DNA of 64,000 nt from Afifella pfennigii DSM 17143 (lineage in GTDB: Bacteria > Pseudomonadota > Alphaproteobacteria > Rhizobiales > Afifellaceae). The stretch is from the NCBI RefSeq assembly GCF_000688515.1, contig NZ_JHZK01000006.1, positions 62,001-126,000 on the forward strand, in the 5' to 3' direction. A program made the translations under genes and the position numbers. The notes beneath the pieces are model-generated. The model did not search any database. It was not told the origin of the DNA and saw nothing but the letters and a program-made list of their open reading frames with translations. Below, one piece after another: positions 36,275-46,652 of the stretch (its first letter is position 1; every line of letters begins with the position of its first letter).

Positions 36275-38371
36275 TTAAACGTCGATCAGCTCTTCGGAGG
36301 CGAAGGCCGCGCGCTCCTGGATGAAGGCGAAGCGCGCCTCCGGCTTGTTGCCCATCAGCGCCGCGACGGCTTCCTTCGCCGCCGCCGCGTCCTCCTCCAG
36401 GACCACCACCTTCAGGAGGGTGCGGCGCGCCGGGTCCATCGTGGTTTCCTTCAGCTGCGCCGGCATCATCTCGCCGAGCCCCTTGAAGCGGCTCACCTCG
36501 ACCTTGCCGCGGCTGGAGAATTCCGTTGCCAGAAGCTCGTCGCGGTGGCGCTCGTCGCGCGCATACATCACCTTGCCGCCTTGCGAGAGCCGGAAGAGGG
36601 GCGGCACGGCGAGATAGACATGGCCCTGGCGGATCGCCTCCGGCATCTCGCGGAAGAGGAAGGTGATGAGCAGCGCGGCGATATGGGCGCCGTCCACATC
36701 GGCGTCCGTCATGATGATGATCTTGCCGTAGCGCAGATCCGCCTCGCGGTATTTGGCGCCCGTGCCGCAGCCGAGCGCCTGGACGATGTCGGAAAGCTGC
36801 TGGTTCTGCGACAGCTTCTCGCGCCCGGCGCTGGCCACGTTCAGGATCTTGCCCCTCAAGGGCAGGATCGCCTGGCTGCGCCGGTCGCGCGCCTGCTTGG
36901 CCGAGCCGCCGGCCGAATCGCCTTCCACGATGAAAAGCTCGGTCTGCTCGCGCGCCGAGGAGGTGCAATCGGCGAGCTTGCCGGGCAGGCGCAGCTTGCG
37001 CGTGGCGCTCTTGCGCGAGATCTCCTTCTCCCGGCGGCGGCGCAGGCGCTCCTCGGCGCGCTCCACCACCCAGTCGAGAAGCTGCGCCGCCTGGTTGGGC
37101 GAGGCGGCCAGGAAATGGTCGAAGGCATCGCGGATGGCCGTGTCGACGATGCGCGCCGCTTCCGCCGTCGCCAGCCTGTCCTTGGTCTGACCGACGAATT
37201 CCGGCTCGCGGATGAAAACCGAAAGCATGCCGCCGAGCGAGGTCATCACGTCGTCGGAGGTGATGGCGGCCGCGCGCTTGTTGCCGGTGAGCTCGCCATG
37301 CGCCTTCAGCGAGCGGGTGAGGGCGGTCCTCAGCCCCGCTTCGTGCGTGCCGCCCTCCGGCGTCGGCACCGTGTTGCAATAGGAGCGCAGAAAGCCGTCG
37401 CCGGCGAACCAGGACAGCGCCCATTCCACCGCGCCGTGCCCGCCCCGGTTCTCCGTCCTGCCGGAAAAGATCTCGCCGATGCGGGTCTCGCCGGCAAGCT
37501 GCGCCTCCAGATAGTCGCGCAGGCCGCCGGGAAAGCGGAAAACCGCCTTTTCCGGAACCTCGCTCTTGGGGGCGATGAGGCTCGCCTCGCAGAACCAGCG
37601 GATTTCCACGCCGCCGAACAGATAGGCCTTGGAACGGGCCATGCGATAAAGCCGGTCCGGCTCGAAGACGGCGCGCGGGCCGAAGATCTCCGGGTCGGGC
37701 CTGAAGCGGATGCGCGTGCCGCGCCGGTTCGGCGCCTCGCCGATCTCCTTCAGGGCGCCGACCGGCTTGCCGCGCTGAAAATCCTGCCGGTAGAGGCGGC
37801 GCCCGCGTGCCACCTCCACCTCCAAGGTTTCCGATAGCGCGTTGACCACCGACACGCCGACCCCGTGCAGGCCGCCGGATGTCTCGTAGACCTTGGAGTT
37901 GAACTTTCCGCCGGCATGCAGCGTCGTCATGATGACTTCCAGCGCCGAACGGTCGGGAAACTTCGGGTGCGGATCGACGGGAATGCCGCGGCCGTTGTCG
38001 GTGACGGTGAGAAAGCCGTCCGCTTCCAGCGCCACCTCGATGAAGCTGGCATGTCCGGCGACCGCCTCGTCCATGGAATTGTCGATCACCTCGGCGAAGA
38101 GGTGATGCATGGCCTTCTCGTCGGTGCCGCCGATATACATGCCCGGCCGCCGGCGCACCGGCTCCAGGCCCTCCAGCACCTCGATCTCGGCCGCCGAATA
38201 TTGACCCGCGCCGAAATCGCCGGCGCGCCTGCTCTGGCCGCGCCGGCTGCCGCTGGCGGGCTTTGCGGCGCGCTCCTCGCTGGGACGCGCCTCCTGGGAG
38301 AACAGGTCGTCGGCTCTTTCCATGCCGCTTCCGTTGCTGTGCGAATCAGGTTGCGATTTTGCCACGCTCAT
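36275..38371 (-). CDS. parE: DNA topoisomerase IV subunit B
   Basis: The ATPase half of topoisomerase IV, which unlinks daughter chromosomes with ParC. The 698-residue product has the GHKL ATP site (EVIDNSMDEAV, DNGRGIPVD, GGLHGVGVSVVNALS), the transducer, and a TOPRIM domain with EGDSAGGSAKQ near residue 484. The ILPLRGKILNVASA stretch and the tail ending in FASEELIDV favour ParE over GyrB, which would be longer. The first 45 residues are charged and not conserved. Start ATG 38371 has AAGAGA upstream; the open frame runs further back. parC is not nearby. Confidence 0.93.
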   Translation of the reverse strand: MSVAKSQPDSHSNGSGMERADDLFSQEARPSEERAAKPASGSRRGQSRRAGDFGAGQYSAAEIEVLEGLEPVRRRPGMYIGGTDEKAMHHLFAEVIDNSMDEAVAGHASFIEVALEADGFLTVTDNGRGIPVDPHPKFPDRSALEVIMTTLHAGGKFNSKVYETSGGLHGVGVSVVNALSETLEVEVARGRRLYRQDFQRGKPVGALKEIGEAPNRRGTRIRFRPDPEIFGPRAVFEPDRLYRMARSKAYLFGGVEIRWFCEASLIAPKSEVPEKAVFRFPGGLRDYLEAQLAGETRIGEIFSGRTENRGGHGAVEWALSWFAGDGFLRSYCNTVPTPEGGTHEAGLRTALTRSLKAHGELTGNKRAAAITSDDVMTSLGGMLSVFIREPEFVGQTKDRLATAEAARIVDTAIRDAFDHFLAASPNQAAQLLDWVVERAEERLRRRREKEISRKSATRKLRLPGKLADCTSSAREQTELFIVEGDSAGGSAKQARDRRSQAILPLRGKILNVASAGREKLSQNQQLSDIVQALGCGTGAKYREADLRYGKIIIMTDADVDGAHIAALLITFLFREMPEAIRQGHVYLAVPPLFRLSQGGKVMYARDERHRDELLATEFSSRGKVEVSRFKGLGEMMPAQLKETTMDPARRTLLKVVVLEEDAAAAKEAVAALMGNKPEARFAFIQERAAFASEELIDV

Positions 38372-38900
38372 TCTCTTGCCGCGACCGTGCCGGGCTTCAG
38401 GTGGACGAAGCCGGGCGCCAAGACAAGCCCTGCGCGGCGCGGCAGAGCTTTTCGCCGGCAGGCGAGAACGGCCGGGCGAGGGCGGCCGGGGCGCAAGAGG
38501 CAATGGCGCAAGAGGGAACGTCGGGGGCGCAAGAGGAAATGGCGGGAGGTGGTCGGCAGGGCAATGAGGGCCTTTTCGGGTGCGCGCGAAGTCCTAGTCG
38601 ACCACCTCCTGACGATGGGACGATACATCAATCGACGCCGAAGGGCTGTGCGCGCTTCGACACAGCGGCCCAAAAACGCGCTTTCCCACAGATGAGAGGC
38701 GCCGGGAGCGGCGACAAGCCGGGCTTTCGTCCGTTTCCGCGCGCCGCGAGGGGCTTTGGGATGGACGCGGTGGCATGGCTCTGATTCGCGCTTCTCGATC
38801 GCATGGCCACGACAAAGGGGACGCTTGCGCCCCGGCGGCGGGGGCCGAGGGCGAGGCGGCGCGCAAGTGACAAGGACGGGAAGGAAAGAGCGGCGGCAAA
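38372..38900. other. long intergenic region with short GC-rich repeats
   Basis: About 530 bases between the parE start and the glnA terminator. It holds three copies of GGCGCAAGAGG (38490, 38505, 38526) spaced 15 and 21 bases apart, and otherwise GC-rich sequence. Open frames exist on both strands but lack ribosome sites and look random. No RNA gene is evident. Confidence 0.45.
38490..38536. repeat. three copies of an 11-bp repeat
   Basis: GGCGCAAGAGG at 38490-38500, 38505-38515 and 38526-38536, with spacings that are multiples of three. It lies upstream of parE. Confidence 0.7.
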
Positions 38901-38929
38901 GGAAAAGGGGAGGCGCTAGGCCTCCCCTT
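38901..38929 (-). terminator. intrinsic terminator of the glnB-glnA unit
   Basis: On the minus strand, AAGGGGAGGC (plus 38920-38929 read backward), a five-base loop, and its perfect complement (38905-38914) form a 10-bp stem, followed by TTTTCC. It lies 42 bases after the glnA stop. Confidence 0.88.
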
Positions 38930-38970
38930 GAAGCATCTTCGGCGGAGAGCGGGCCGCAAGCCCGCGCCGC

Positions 38971-40380
38971 TTACACCGAATAGTACATCTCGAACTCGAC
39001 CGGATGCGGCGTGTGCTCGTAGCGGATGTTCTCTTCGCGCTTCAGGTCGAGATAGGCCTCGATCTGGTCCTCGTCGAAGACGCCGCCGACGGTCAGGAAC
39101 TCGTGGTCCGCCTCCAGGGCTGCGATCGCCTCGCGCAGGGAGCCGCAGACGGTCGGGATGTCCTTCAGCTCTTCCGGCGGCAGGTCATAGAGGTCCTTGT
39201 CCATCGGGTCGCCCGGATGGATGCGGTTCTTGATGCCGTCGAGGCCCGCCATGAGCATCGCCGAGAAGGCGAGATAGGGGTTGGCGGCCGGGTCCGGGAA
39301 GCGGATCTCCATGCGCTTCGCCTTCGGCGAGGTGGTGTAGGGGATGCGGCAGGAGGCAGAGCGGTTGCGCGCCGAATAGGCGAGCAGAACCGGCGCCTCG
39401 AAGCCCGGCACCAGACGCTTGTAGGAGTTGGTGGAGGGGTTGGTGAAGGCGTTGAGCGCCTTGGCGTGCTTCAGGATGCCGCCGATGTAATAGAGGCACT
39501 CCTCTGACAGGTCGGCGTATTGGTTGCCGGCGAAGACCGGGTTGCCGTCCTTCCAGATCGACTGGTGGCAATGCATGCCCGTGCCGTTGTCGCCATAGAC
39601 GGGCTTGGGCATGAAGGTGGCCGTCTTGCCGTAGGCCGCCGCCGTCTGGTGGATGCAGTACTTGTAGATTTGCAGCTTGTCGGCGATGCGCACCATGGTG
39701 TCGAACTTGATGCCGAGTTCATGCTGCGCGGAGCCGACCTCGTGGTGGTGCTTTTCCACCTCAACGCCCATCTCGGCCATGTACATCAGCATGTCGGAGC
39801 GCAGATCCTGGGCCGAATCGATGGGCGGGACCGGGAAGTAGCCGCCCTTGGTGCGCACCCGGTGTCCGAGATTGCCGCCTTCGTATTCCGTCCACTGATT
39901 GGTCGGCAGCTCGACGGAATCGAGCAGAAAGCCGGTATTGTAGGGCGTTGCCGAGAAGCGCACGTCGTCGAAGACGAAGAACTCCGCTTCCGGACCGAAG
40001 AACGCCGTGTCGCCGATGCCGGTCGACTGCAGATAGGCGAGCGCCTTCTTGGCGGTGGTGCGCGGATCGCGGCTATAGGGCTCGCCCGTCGACGGCTCCA
40101 GAATGTCGCAGAAGATCGCCAGGGTGGGCTGGGCGAAGAACGGGTCCATGACGGCCGTCTCCGGGTCCGGCATCAGCGTCATGTCGCTTTCGTTGATGGC
40201 CTTCCAGCCGGCGATGGAGGAGCCGTCGAACATGACGCCGTCGGCGAACATGTCCTCGTCGACGACCGCGACGTCCATCGTCACATGCTGCATCTTTCCG
40301 CGCGGATCGGTGAAGCGCAGATCGACGAATTTGACGTCATTGTCCTTGATCGACTTCAAGACGTCGGAAGCGTTACTCAT
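38971..40380 (-). CDS. glnA: glutamine synthetase, type I
   Basis: Makes glutamine from glutamate, ammonia and ATP; the main entry of nitrogen. The 469-residue product is exactly the usual GSI-beta length. It shows the FDGSSIAGW and PEAEFF motifs, the catalytic [10 protein letters not shown]-type region (GMHCHQS), the Arg-rich NRSASCRIP loop, and the adenylylation site, the Tyr in [10 protein letters not shown]. Activity would thus be regulated by GlnE and by the PII protein encoded next door. Start ATG 40380 has AAGGTG eight bases upstream. Confidence 0.97.
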   Translation of the reverse strand: MSNASDVLKSIKDNDVKFVDLRFTDPRGKMQHVTMDVAVVDEDMFADGVMFDGSSIAGWKAINESDMTLMPDPETAVMDPFFAQPTLAIFCDILEPSTGEPYSRDPRTTAKKALAYLQSTGIGDTAFFGPEAEFFVFDDVRFSATPYNTGFLLDSVELPTNQWTEYEGGNLGHRVRTKGGYFPVPPIDSAQDLRSDMLMYMAEMGVEVEKHHHEVGSAQHELGIKFDTMVRIADKLQIYKYCIHQTAAAYGKTATFMPKPVYGDNGTGMHCHQSIWKDGNPVFAGNQYADLSEECLYYIGGILKHAKALNAFTNPSTNSYKRLVPGFEAPVLLAYSARNRSASCRIPYTTSPKAKRMEIRFPDPAANPYLAFSAMLMAGLDGIKNRIHPGDPMDKDLYDLPPEELKDIPTVCGSLREAIAALEADHEFLTVGGVFDEDQIEAYLDLKREENIRYEHTPHPVEFEMYYSV

Positions 40381-40450
40381 GAGTGTCACCTTCTATTGGA
40401 ACGGGAGAAACGGGGTTACGATGAGAAATGAGGCGAGGGCGGGCGGGGCG

Positions 40451-40840
<390 letters not shown>

Positions 40841-40981
40841 TCAGCAGGAACCATGCCAGCTCGCGGAAGGCGAAAATCGGCCACCGCAAGCCGGCATGGA
40901 GGGGGGATCGCGAAATGGCGCGGAATTCGGCACGCAAATGACGCCCAAGAGCTAGGCGTTTGCACAAGGATTGGGCAGCTG

Positions 40982-42493
40982 ATGGTTAAGGAGCACCTGC
41001 AAAGCCTGGACGATCTCGCCCTGCTCACCCCTGATGAGATGGGCCGGGCCGACCGCGCAGCCATAAAGGGCGGCATCTGCGGCATCGAGCTGATGGAGAA
41101 TGCCGGTCGCGCCGTCGCCCATCGGGCCGGCGAGATGTGCCGCTTTGGCGGGCATGTTCTGGTGCTCGCCGGTCCCGGCAACAATGGCGGCGACGGTTTC
41201 GTCGCAGCGCGCCTTTTGGCGGAGCGCGGCCATCCTGTCCGCCTTGCCCTGCTTGGCGCGCCTGAAAAGCTTGTCGGCGACGCCGCGTTGGCGGCTTCGC
41301 GCTGGCACGGCGAGGTGGAGCCGCTGCGCCCCGATCTCGACCTTGAAGCCGAGCTCATCGTCGATGCGCTCTTCGGCGCCGGTCTCGCCCGGGAGCTGCG
41401 GGGGGAGGTGGCGGCCCTCGTTGAGCGGGTGAACGCTTGCCGCGTGCCCGTGCTTGCCGTCGATCTGCCGAGCGGCATCGACGGGCGCACCGGCAAGGTG
41501 CGGGGCGCCGCCATCCTTGCTGCGGAAAGCGTCACCTTCTTTCGCGCCAAGCCCGGCCATCTTCTGCTCCCCGGCCGGCTGCATGCCGGGCGGCTGAGCG
41601 TCGCCGATATCGGCATCCCGGACGAGGTTCTCCGCCCGCTCCGCATCCGCCTTTGTCGCAATGCGCCGCCGCTGTGGCGCGATGCGCTGCCCTGGCCGCA
41701 GCCCGGCGGCCACAAATATTCCCGCGGCCACGCCGTCGTCGTTTCCGGACCGGCGCATCAGGCCGGCGCCGCCCGTCTTGCCGCGCGCGCCGCGCTGAGG
41801 ATCGGCGCCGGCCTGGTGAGCGTTGCCGCCGCGCCGGAGGCGGTGCCGGTCCTCGCCTCCCAGCTCACCGCCGTGATGATCAAGCCGGCCGCAGATGCCG
41901 CGGCCCTGGCTGAGCTTCTTTCCGACACGCGGCTCAACGCCGTCCTCATCGGGCCGGGCGTCGGAACGGGCGATGCAACGCGCGCCAAGGTGCTCGCCTG
42001 CCTGGAAAGCAAAGCGGCCGTTGTCCTCGACGCCGATGCTCTCACCAGCTTCGCGGCCGCGCCCGACCGTCTGTTCGCCGCCATCGCGAAGCGCGGCGCC
42101 CCTGCCATCCTGACGCCGCATGACGGCGAGTTCGCGCGTCTGTTTCCCGATCTCGCCGACAACGAGGACAAGGTGGAGAAGGCGCGCCTGGCGGCCGCCC
42201 GCTCCCGCGCCATTCTTCTTTTGAAGGGCGCAGATACGGTCGTCGCCGCGCCGGATGGCCGCGCCAGCCTGTCCGCCGCGGATGCGCCGTTTCTCGCCAC
42301 TGCCGGCACCGGCGATGTGTTGGCCGGCATGGCGGCGGGCCTTGCCGCGCAGGCCATGCCCGCTTTCGAGGCCGCCTCGGCCGCCGTATGGATGCACGGC
42401 GAGGCGGCTCGCTCCTTCGGCCCGGGGCTCATCTCGGAGGATTTGGCCGATCTGCTTCCCAAAGTCCTCGCGGCGCTGGCGCCGCAAGGCTGA
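40982..42493 (+). CDS. nnr: bifunctional NAD(P)H-hydrate epimerase / ADP-dependent dehydratase
   Basis: Repairs hydrated NADH and NADPH (NADHX/NADPHX). The N-terminal half is the epimerase (YjeF_N, about 20-215: AGPGNNGGDGFVAARLL and VDLPSGIDGRTG). The C-terminal half is the ribokinase-like dehydratase (YjeF_C, about 225-495: GGHKYSRGHAVVVSG, LTPHDGEFARLF, GTGDVLAGMAAG). The 503-residue fused form is the common bacterial one. ATG 40982 is used; a longer frame from 40853 overlaps the region upstream of glnB. Divergent from glnB by 192 bases. The neighbours share no pathway with it. Confidence 0.93.
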   Translation: MVKEHLQSLDDLALLTPDEMGRADRAAIKGGICGIELMENAGRAVAHRAGEMCRFGGHVLVLAGPGNNGGDGFVAARLLAERGHPVRLALLGAPEKLVGDAALAASRWHGEVEPLRPDLDLEAELIVDALFGAGLARELRGEVAALVERVNACRVPVLAVDLPSGIDGRTGKVRGAAILAAESVTFFRAKPGHLLLPGRLHAGRLSVADIGIPDEVLRPLRIRLCRNAPPLWRDALPWPQPGGHKYSRGHAVVVSGPAHQAGAARLAARAALRIGAGLVSVAAAPEAVPVLASQLTAVMIKPAADAAALAELLSDTRLNAVLIGPGVGTGDATRAKVLACLESKAAVVLDADALTSFAAAPDRLFAAIAKRGAPAILTPHDGEFARLFPDLADNEDKVEKARLAAARSRAILLLKGADTVVAAPDGRASLSAADAPFLATAGTGDVLAGMAAGLAAQAMPAFEAASAAVWMHGEAARSFGPGLISEDLADLLPKVLAALAPQG

Positions 42494-42658
42494 GGACGGC
42501 GCTTCGGCGGACGCTCTCCGCCGTTAACCACGCGCTAACTGCGCCGTATCGTTAAGGCTGAGTTTACGCTATGAAGGTGGCACCGGAGCGGTCTGCCGCC
42601 ATCGAGGCCCGGCGGCGAGACCGGAGACTTCAACTCACTGCACCGAATTCGACTTTAA

Positions 42659-42683
42659 GCCCTCTTCGGAGGGCTTTTCTTTT
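42659..42683 (+). terminator. intrinsic terminator upstream of tRNA-Leu
   Basis: GCCCTC (42659-42664), TTCG loop, GAGGGC (42669-42674), then TTTTCTTTT. It lies 165 bases after the nnr stop, so it may end nnr transcripts or a separate short RNA. Confidence 0.85.
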
Positions 42684-42767
42684 GCGTGTTCCGACGCCAC
42701 CTTGTGCGCCAAGATGGACATGATATAGAGCCCCCGCCTTGGCAGGGCGCGCCGGCTCTGAGGAGTG

Positions 42768-42852
42768 GCGGGCGTGGTGGAACTGGTAGACACGCTTGGT
42801 TTAGGTCCAAGTGCCTAACAGCTTGGGGGTTCGAGTCCCTCCGCCCGCACCA
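42768..42852 (+). tRNA. tRNA-Leu (anticodon TAG)
   Basis: 85 bases including encoded CCA. The acceptor GCGGGCG pairs with CGCCCGC; the D-arm begins GGTAGACACG; the anticodon loop is TTTAGGT between TTGG and CCAA; a long variable arm (GTGCCTAACAGCTTG) marks class II; the T-arm has GGTTCGAGTCC. TAG reads CTA, and through wobble other CTN codons. Confidence 0.97.
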
Positions 42853-42952
42853 CACCGCCAAACCTTTCGCGGCACGGCCAGTCTCCAATTCAAGAAGCGG
42901 CCTATGGGCTGACAACGCGGCGAGATTCTCGCCCCACGATCGGGAAACGGAT

Positions 42953-44317
42953 ATGGAAATCAACGAGACCCTCTCCGAAGGCCTCAAGCGCGAGCTGCGT
43001 GTGACGGTGCCGGCGCACGAGCTCGACGAGCGGCTTGCCGAGCGGCTTCAGGAGCTGCGCGGGCAGGTGCAGCTCAAGGGCTTTCGGCCGGGCAAGGTGC
43101 CGACCGACCATTTGAAGCGCCTCTACGGCAAGGCGGCCATGGCCGAGATCGTGGAGAAGATCGTCGCCGAGACCACCCGTAGCGCGCTCACCGAGCGCGG
43201 CGAGAAGGCGGCCATGCAGCCGCAGGTGGAGATGACGGAGGACGAGGCGGAAGCGAACGAAATCCTCGCCGCGCGCGCCGATCTCACCTTCACCCTCAAT
43301 TACGAGGTCTTGCCCCAGTTCGAGGTGGTCGACATCAAGGGCGTCTGGATCGAGCGTCCCGTCGCCGAGGTCTCCGAGGAGGAGATCGAGGAGCGCATGC
43401 AGTCGATCGGCGAGAGCGGCCGCTCCTACGAGGCCGTCAAGCGCAAGGCGAAGGAGGGCGACCGCGTCACCATCGCCTATATCGGCAAGATCGACGGCGA
43501 GGCCTTCGAGGGCGGCACCGACGACAACACCCCGATCGTCATCGGCTCCGGCCAGTTCATCCCCGGCTTCGAGGATAAGCTGAAGGGTCTGAAGGAAGGC
43601 GACGAGAAGCCCCTCGAGGTGACCTTCCCCGAGAGCTACCCGGCCGCCCATCTGGCCGGCAAGGAGGCCGTCTTCGACGTCACCGTCAAGGAGGTGGCCG
43701 CGCCCCAGGAAATCAAGCTCGACGACGAATTCGCCCAGCGCCTGGGTGTGGAATCCATCGACAAGGTGCGCGAGGCGGTGAAGGCGCAGCTGGAGAGCGA
43801 GCACGGCTCGGCCACCCGCCAGGCGGTGAAGCGCCAGCTCTTCGACGCGCTCGACGACAAGCACGATTTTCCCTTGCCCGAGAAGCTGGTGGAGCAGGAA
43901 TTCGACAATATCTGGCGCCAGGTGATGCACGACGTGGAGCATCACGGTCGCTCCTTCGAGGACGAGGGCACCAGCGAGGAGGCGGCCCGCGCCGACTACC
44001 GCAAGATCGCCGAGCGACGCGTGCGGCTCGGCCTCGTCCTGTCACGCATCGGTGAGGAGGCGAAGGTCGAGGTCACCGAGGAGGAGATGCAGCGCGCCCT
44101 CTACGATCAGGTGCGCCGCTATCCGGGCCAGGAAGAGCGCGTGGTGGAGCATTACCGCAACAACCCCGATGCGGTGCAGGCGCTGCGCGCGCCGATCTTC
44201 GAGGAGAAGGTGGTTGATTACCTCCTGGAGCTTGCCGATATCACCGACAAGACGGTGAGCCGCGAAGAGCTCTTCGCCGAGGAGGAAGAGGAAGAGCACC
44301 ACCATCACGATCACTGA
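42953..44317 (+). CDS. tig: trigger factor, ribosome-associated peptidyl-prolyl isomerase
   Basis: The first chaperone met by nascent chains at the ribosome exit. The 454-residue product has the ribosome-binding N-domain with the GFRPGKVP signature (about 41-48), the FKBP-type isomerase domain (about 165-245: GDRVTIAYIGKIDGEAFEGG and FIPGFEDKLKG), and the helical C-domain. Its tail is unusual: six Glu, then four His, Asp and His, a likely metal-binding end. Start ATG 42953 follows the tRNA by 100 bases. In many alphaproteobacteria tig follows a tRNA-Leu and precedes clpP, as here. Confidence 0.96.
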   Translation: MEINETLSEGLKRELRVTVPAHELDERLAERLQELRGQVQLKGFRPGKVPTDHLKRLYGKAAMAEIVEKIVAETTRSALTERGEKAAMQPQVEMTEDEAEANEILAARADLTFTLNYEVLPQFEVVDIKGVWIERPVAEVSEEEIEERMQSIGESGRSYEAVKRKAKEGDRVTIAYIGKIDGEAFEGGTDDNTPIVIGSGQFIPGFEDKLKGLKEGDEKPLEVTFPESYPAAHLAGKEAVFDVTVKEVAAPQEIKLDDEFAQRLGVESIDKVREAVKAQLESEHGSATRQAVKRQLFDALDDKHDFPLPEKLVEQEFDNIWRQVMHDVEHHGRSFEDEGTSEEAARADYRKIAERRVRLGLVLSRIGEEAKVEVTEEEMQRALYDQVRRYPGQEERVVEHYRNNPDAVQALRAPIFEEKVVDYLLELADITDKTVSREELFAEEEEEEHHHHDH

Positions 44318-44318
44318 C

Positions 44319-44361
44319 CCTTGATCGGCCCCTTGATCGGCCGGCGACGCGGCGTCGCCGG
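44319..44361. repeat. 12-bp tandem repeat and inverted repeat after tig
   Basis: CCTTGATCGGCC is repeated directly (44319-44330, 44331-44342). It is followed by the perfect inverted repeat CCGGCGACGC / GCGTCGCCGG (44341-44350 and 44352-44361). There is no T-tract, so it is at best a weak terminator or an mRNA 3' stabiliser. Confidence 0.6.
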
Positions 44362-44531
44362 CGCGCAATCGCCTGCGTCACCACATCGCGCCGCCGGGAG
44401 CGGCCAGAGGGCTTTCCTGTGGCCTTAACCCCGCCATGTTTGTCGGCGCTTGGTCAGATTGCTATGTGTTCTGCGCTCAAGCCGAATCGGTCCCCATTCC
44501 CGCGCGAAGGCGCGGCAAGCGAAGGCCTTTC

Positions 44532-45164
44532 ATGAAAGACCCTGTTGAAACCTATATGAACCTCGTGCCGATGGTGGTCGAGCAGACCAACCGGGGCGAG
44601 CGCGCTTACGACATTTTTTCCCGTCTCCTGAAGGAGCGGATCATCTTCATTACCGGCATGATCGAGGATCACATGGCGACCCTCGTCTGCGCCCAGCTGC
44701 TTTTTCTGGAGGCGGAGAATCCGAAAAAGGAGATCGCCATGTACATCAATTCGCCGGGCGGTGTCGTGACCTCCGGCTTTGCGATGTACGACACCATGCA
44801 GTTCATCAAGCCGGCGGTTTCCACCCTGTGCATCGGCCAGGCGGCCTCCATGGGCTCGCTGCTCCTGTGCGCCGGTGAGAAGGATATGCGCTTTGCCCTG
44901 CCCAATGCGCGCATCATGGTGCATCAGCCCTCCGGCGGCTTCCAGGGCCAGGCCTCCGATATCGAGCGCCACGCCGAGGACATCATCAAAATGAAGCGTC
45001 GGCTCAACGAGGTCTATGTCAAGCATACTGGCCAGGACTACGAGACCGTTGAGCGCACGCTCGACCGTGACTATTTCATGACGGCGGAGCAGGCTCAGGA
45101 GTTCGGGCTGATTGACCGGGTTATGACCAACCGCGCCATGCTGGAATCGGCCGTGGAGGGCTGA
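44532..45164 (+). CDS. clpP: ATP-dependent Clp protease proteolytic subunit
   Basis: A serine peptidase that forms the double-ring chamber used by ClpX and ClpA. The 210 residues hold Ser106 (GQAASMGS) and His131 (VHQPSGG), 25 apart as in E. coli, with the Asp expected near residue 180. Start ATG 44532 has a GAAGG site six bases upstream; a longer frame starts at 44436 but would add an unusual Cys-rich extension. It stands 149 bases before clpX, which supplies the unfoldase. Confidence 0.97.
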   Translation: MKDPVETYMNLVPMVVEQTNRGERAYDIFSRLLKERIIFITGMIEDHMATLVCAQLLFLEAENPKKEIAMYINSPGGVVTSGFAMYDTMQFIKPAVSTLCIGQAASMGSLLLCAGEKDMRFALPNARIMVHQPSGGFQGQASDIERHAEDIIKMKRRLNEVYVKHTGQDYETVERTLDRDYFMTAEQAQEFGLIDRVMTNRAMLESAVEG

Positions 45165-45313
45165 GGCGCCCCGATGGTCGAAGGTTGGAAGACGTTAAGT
45201 TTATCTTGAAACCGAATGGCCAAAGATGGTTCGATAAACGCTATGAGCCGGGTGCGGCGAAAGTCGGTGCCAGCCTGCGTTTGAACCGGACTGGCCGGCG
45301 GATGAGGTGACCG

Positions 45314-46594
45314 ATGAGCAAGATCAGCGGTAGCAGCGGCGACAACAAGAACACGCTTTATTGCTCCTTTTGCGGCAAGAGCCAGCATGAGGTGCGCAAG
45401 CTTATCGCGGGGCCGACGGTCTTCATCTGCGACGAATGCGTTGAGCTGTGCATGGATATCATCCGCGAGGAGAACAAATCCTCGCTGGTGAAATCCGGCG
45501 ATGGCGTGCCTTCGCCGCAGGAGATCTACAACGTTCTCAACGATTACGTGATCGGTCAGGAGGGCGCCAAGAAGGTGCTTTCGGTCGCCGTGCACAACCA
45601 CTACAAGCGTCTGAACCACGCCGCCCGCAACAACGATGTGGAACTGTCGAAGTCCAACATCCTGCTCATCGGGCCGACGGGCTGCGGCAAGACCCTCCTC
45701 GCCCAGACCCTGGCCCGCATTCTCGACGTGCCCTTCACCATGGCCGACGCCACCACGCTGACGGAAGCCGGCTATGTCGGCGAGGATGTGGAGAATATCA
45801 TCCTGAAGTTGCTGCAATCGGCCGATTACAACGTGGAGCGGGCGCAGCGCGGCATCGTCTATATCGACGAGGTCGACAAGATCTCGCGCAAATCCGACAA
45901 CCCCTCCATCACCCGCGATGTGTCGGGAGAGGGCGTGCAGCAGGCGCTTCTGAAGATCATGGAAGGCACCGTCGCCTCCGTGCCGCCGCAGGGCGGGCGC
46001 AAGCATCCGCAGCAGGAGTTCCTGCAGGTCGATACGACCAACATCCTCTTCGTCTGCGGTGGCGCCTTTGCCGGCCTCGACCGCATCATCTCCGACCGTG
46101 GCCGCAAGACCTCCATCGGTTTCGGCGCCAAGGTGGCCTCGCCCGACGACCGCAAGGTGGGCGAGCTCTTCGCCCAGGTGGAGCCGGAGGACCTTCTGAA
46201 GTTCGGCCTCATCCCAGAGTTCGTCGGCCGCATGCCGGTGGTGGCGACGCTGGAGGATCTGGACGAGAAGGCGCTGGTCTCCATCCTGACGGAGCCGAAG
46301 AACGCCCTCGTCAAGCAGTACCAGCGCCTGTTTGAGATGGAGAATGTGGAGCTCACCTTCCACGAGGACGCCCTGACGGCGATTGCCAAGAAGGCGATCG
46401 AGCGCAAGACCGGCGCCAGGGGCCTGCGCTCCATCATGGAGGCGATCCTCCTGGAGACGATGTTCGACCTTCCGGGCCTTGATGGCGTGGAGGAGGTGGT
46501 GATCTCCGCCGATGTCGTCGGCGGCAATGCCCGCCCGCTCTACATCTACTCCGAGCGTCACAGCGAGACCCAGAACGCCGGCCGCTCCGCCTAG
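45314..46594 (+). CDS. clpX: ATP-dependent Clp protease ATP-binding subunit ClpX
   Basis: AAA+ unfoldase that feeds substrates to ClpP. The 426-residue product has an N-terminal zinc-binding domain with four cysteines (CSFCGKS and CDECVELC), Walker A GPTGCGKT, Walker [10 protein letters not shown], the sensor regions, and the pore loop GYVGEDVE. Length is standard. It is expressed next to clpP, and lon follows 255 bases downstream. Confidence 0.98.
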   Translation: MSKISGSSGDNKNTLYCSFCGKSQHEVRKLIAGPTVFICDECVELCMDIIREENKSSLVKSGDGVPSPQEIYNVLNDYVIGQEGAKKVLSVAVHNHYKRLNHAARNNDVELSKSNILLIGPTGCGKTLLAQTLARILDVPFTMADATTLTEAGYVGEDVENIILKLLQSADYNVERAQRGIVYIDEVDKISRKSDNPSITRDVSGEGVQQALLKIMEGTVASVPPQGGRKHPQQEFLQVDTTNILFVCGGAFAGLDRIISDRGRKTSIGFGAKVASPDDRKVGELFAQVEPEDLLKFGLIPEFVGRMPVVATLEDLDEKALVSILTEPKNALVKQYQRLFEMENVELTFHEDALTAIAKKAIERKTGARGLRSIMEAILLETMFDLPGLDGVEEVVISADVVGGNARPLYIYSERHSETQNAGRSA

Positions 46595-46652
46595 CGCGGA
46601 GCCTGCCGCTCGCCGCCTGCAGCGAGGCATGCCCGGTCGCCCGCCCGCCCGC

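Noticed and set aside
38684-38698. DnaA-box-like TTTCCCACAGA
   Set aside because: It is a single imperfect match with no companions or AT-rich unwinding region, so it is not evidence of an origin.
38263-38784. 173-residue plus-strand frame in the parE upstream region, including AQE repeats
   Set aside because: It begins inside parE on the opposite strand, has no ribosome site and no recognisable fold. The AQE repeat reflects the 11-bp DNA repeat.
45205-45240. Heat-shock (sigma-32) promoter ahead of clpX
   Set aside because: CTTGAA is perfect at 45205-45210, but no CCCCAT-like or CYTAT-like -10 follows at proper distance.
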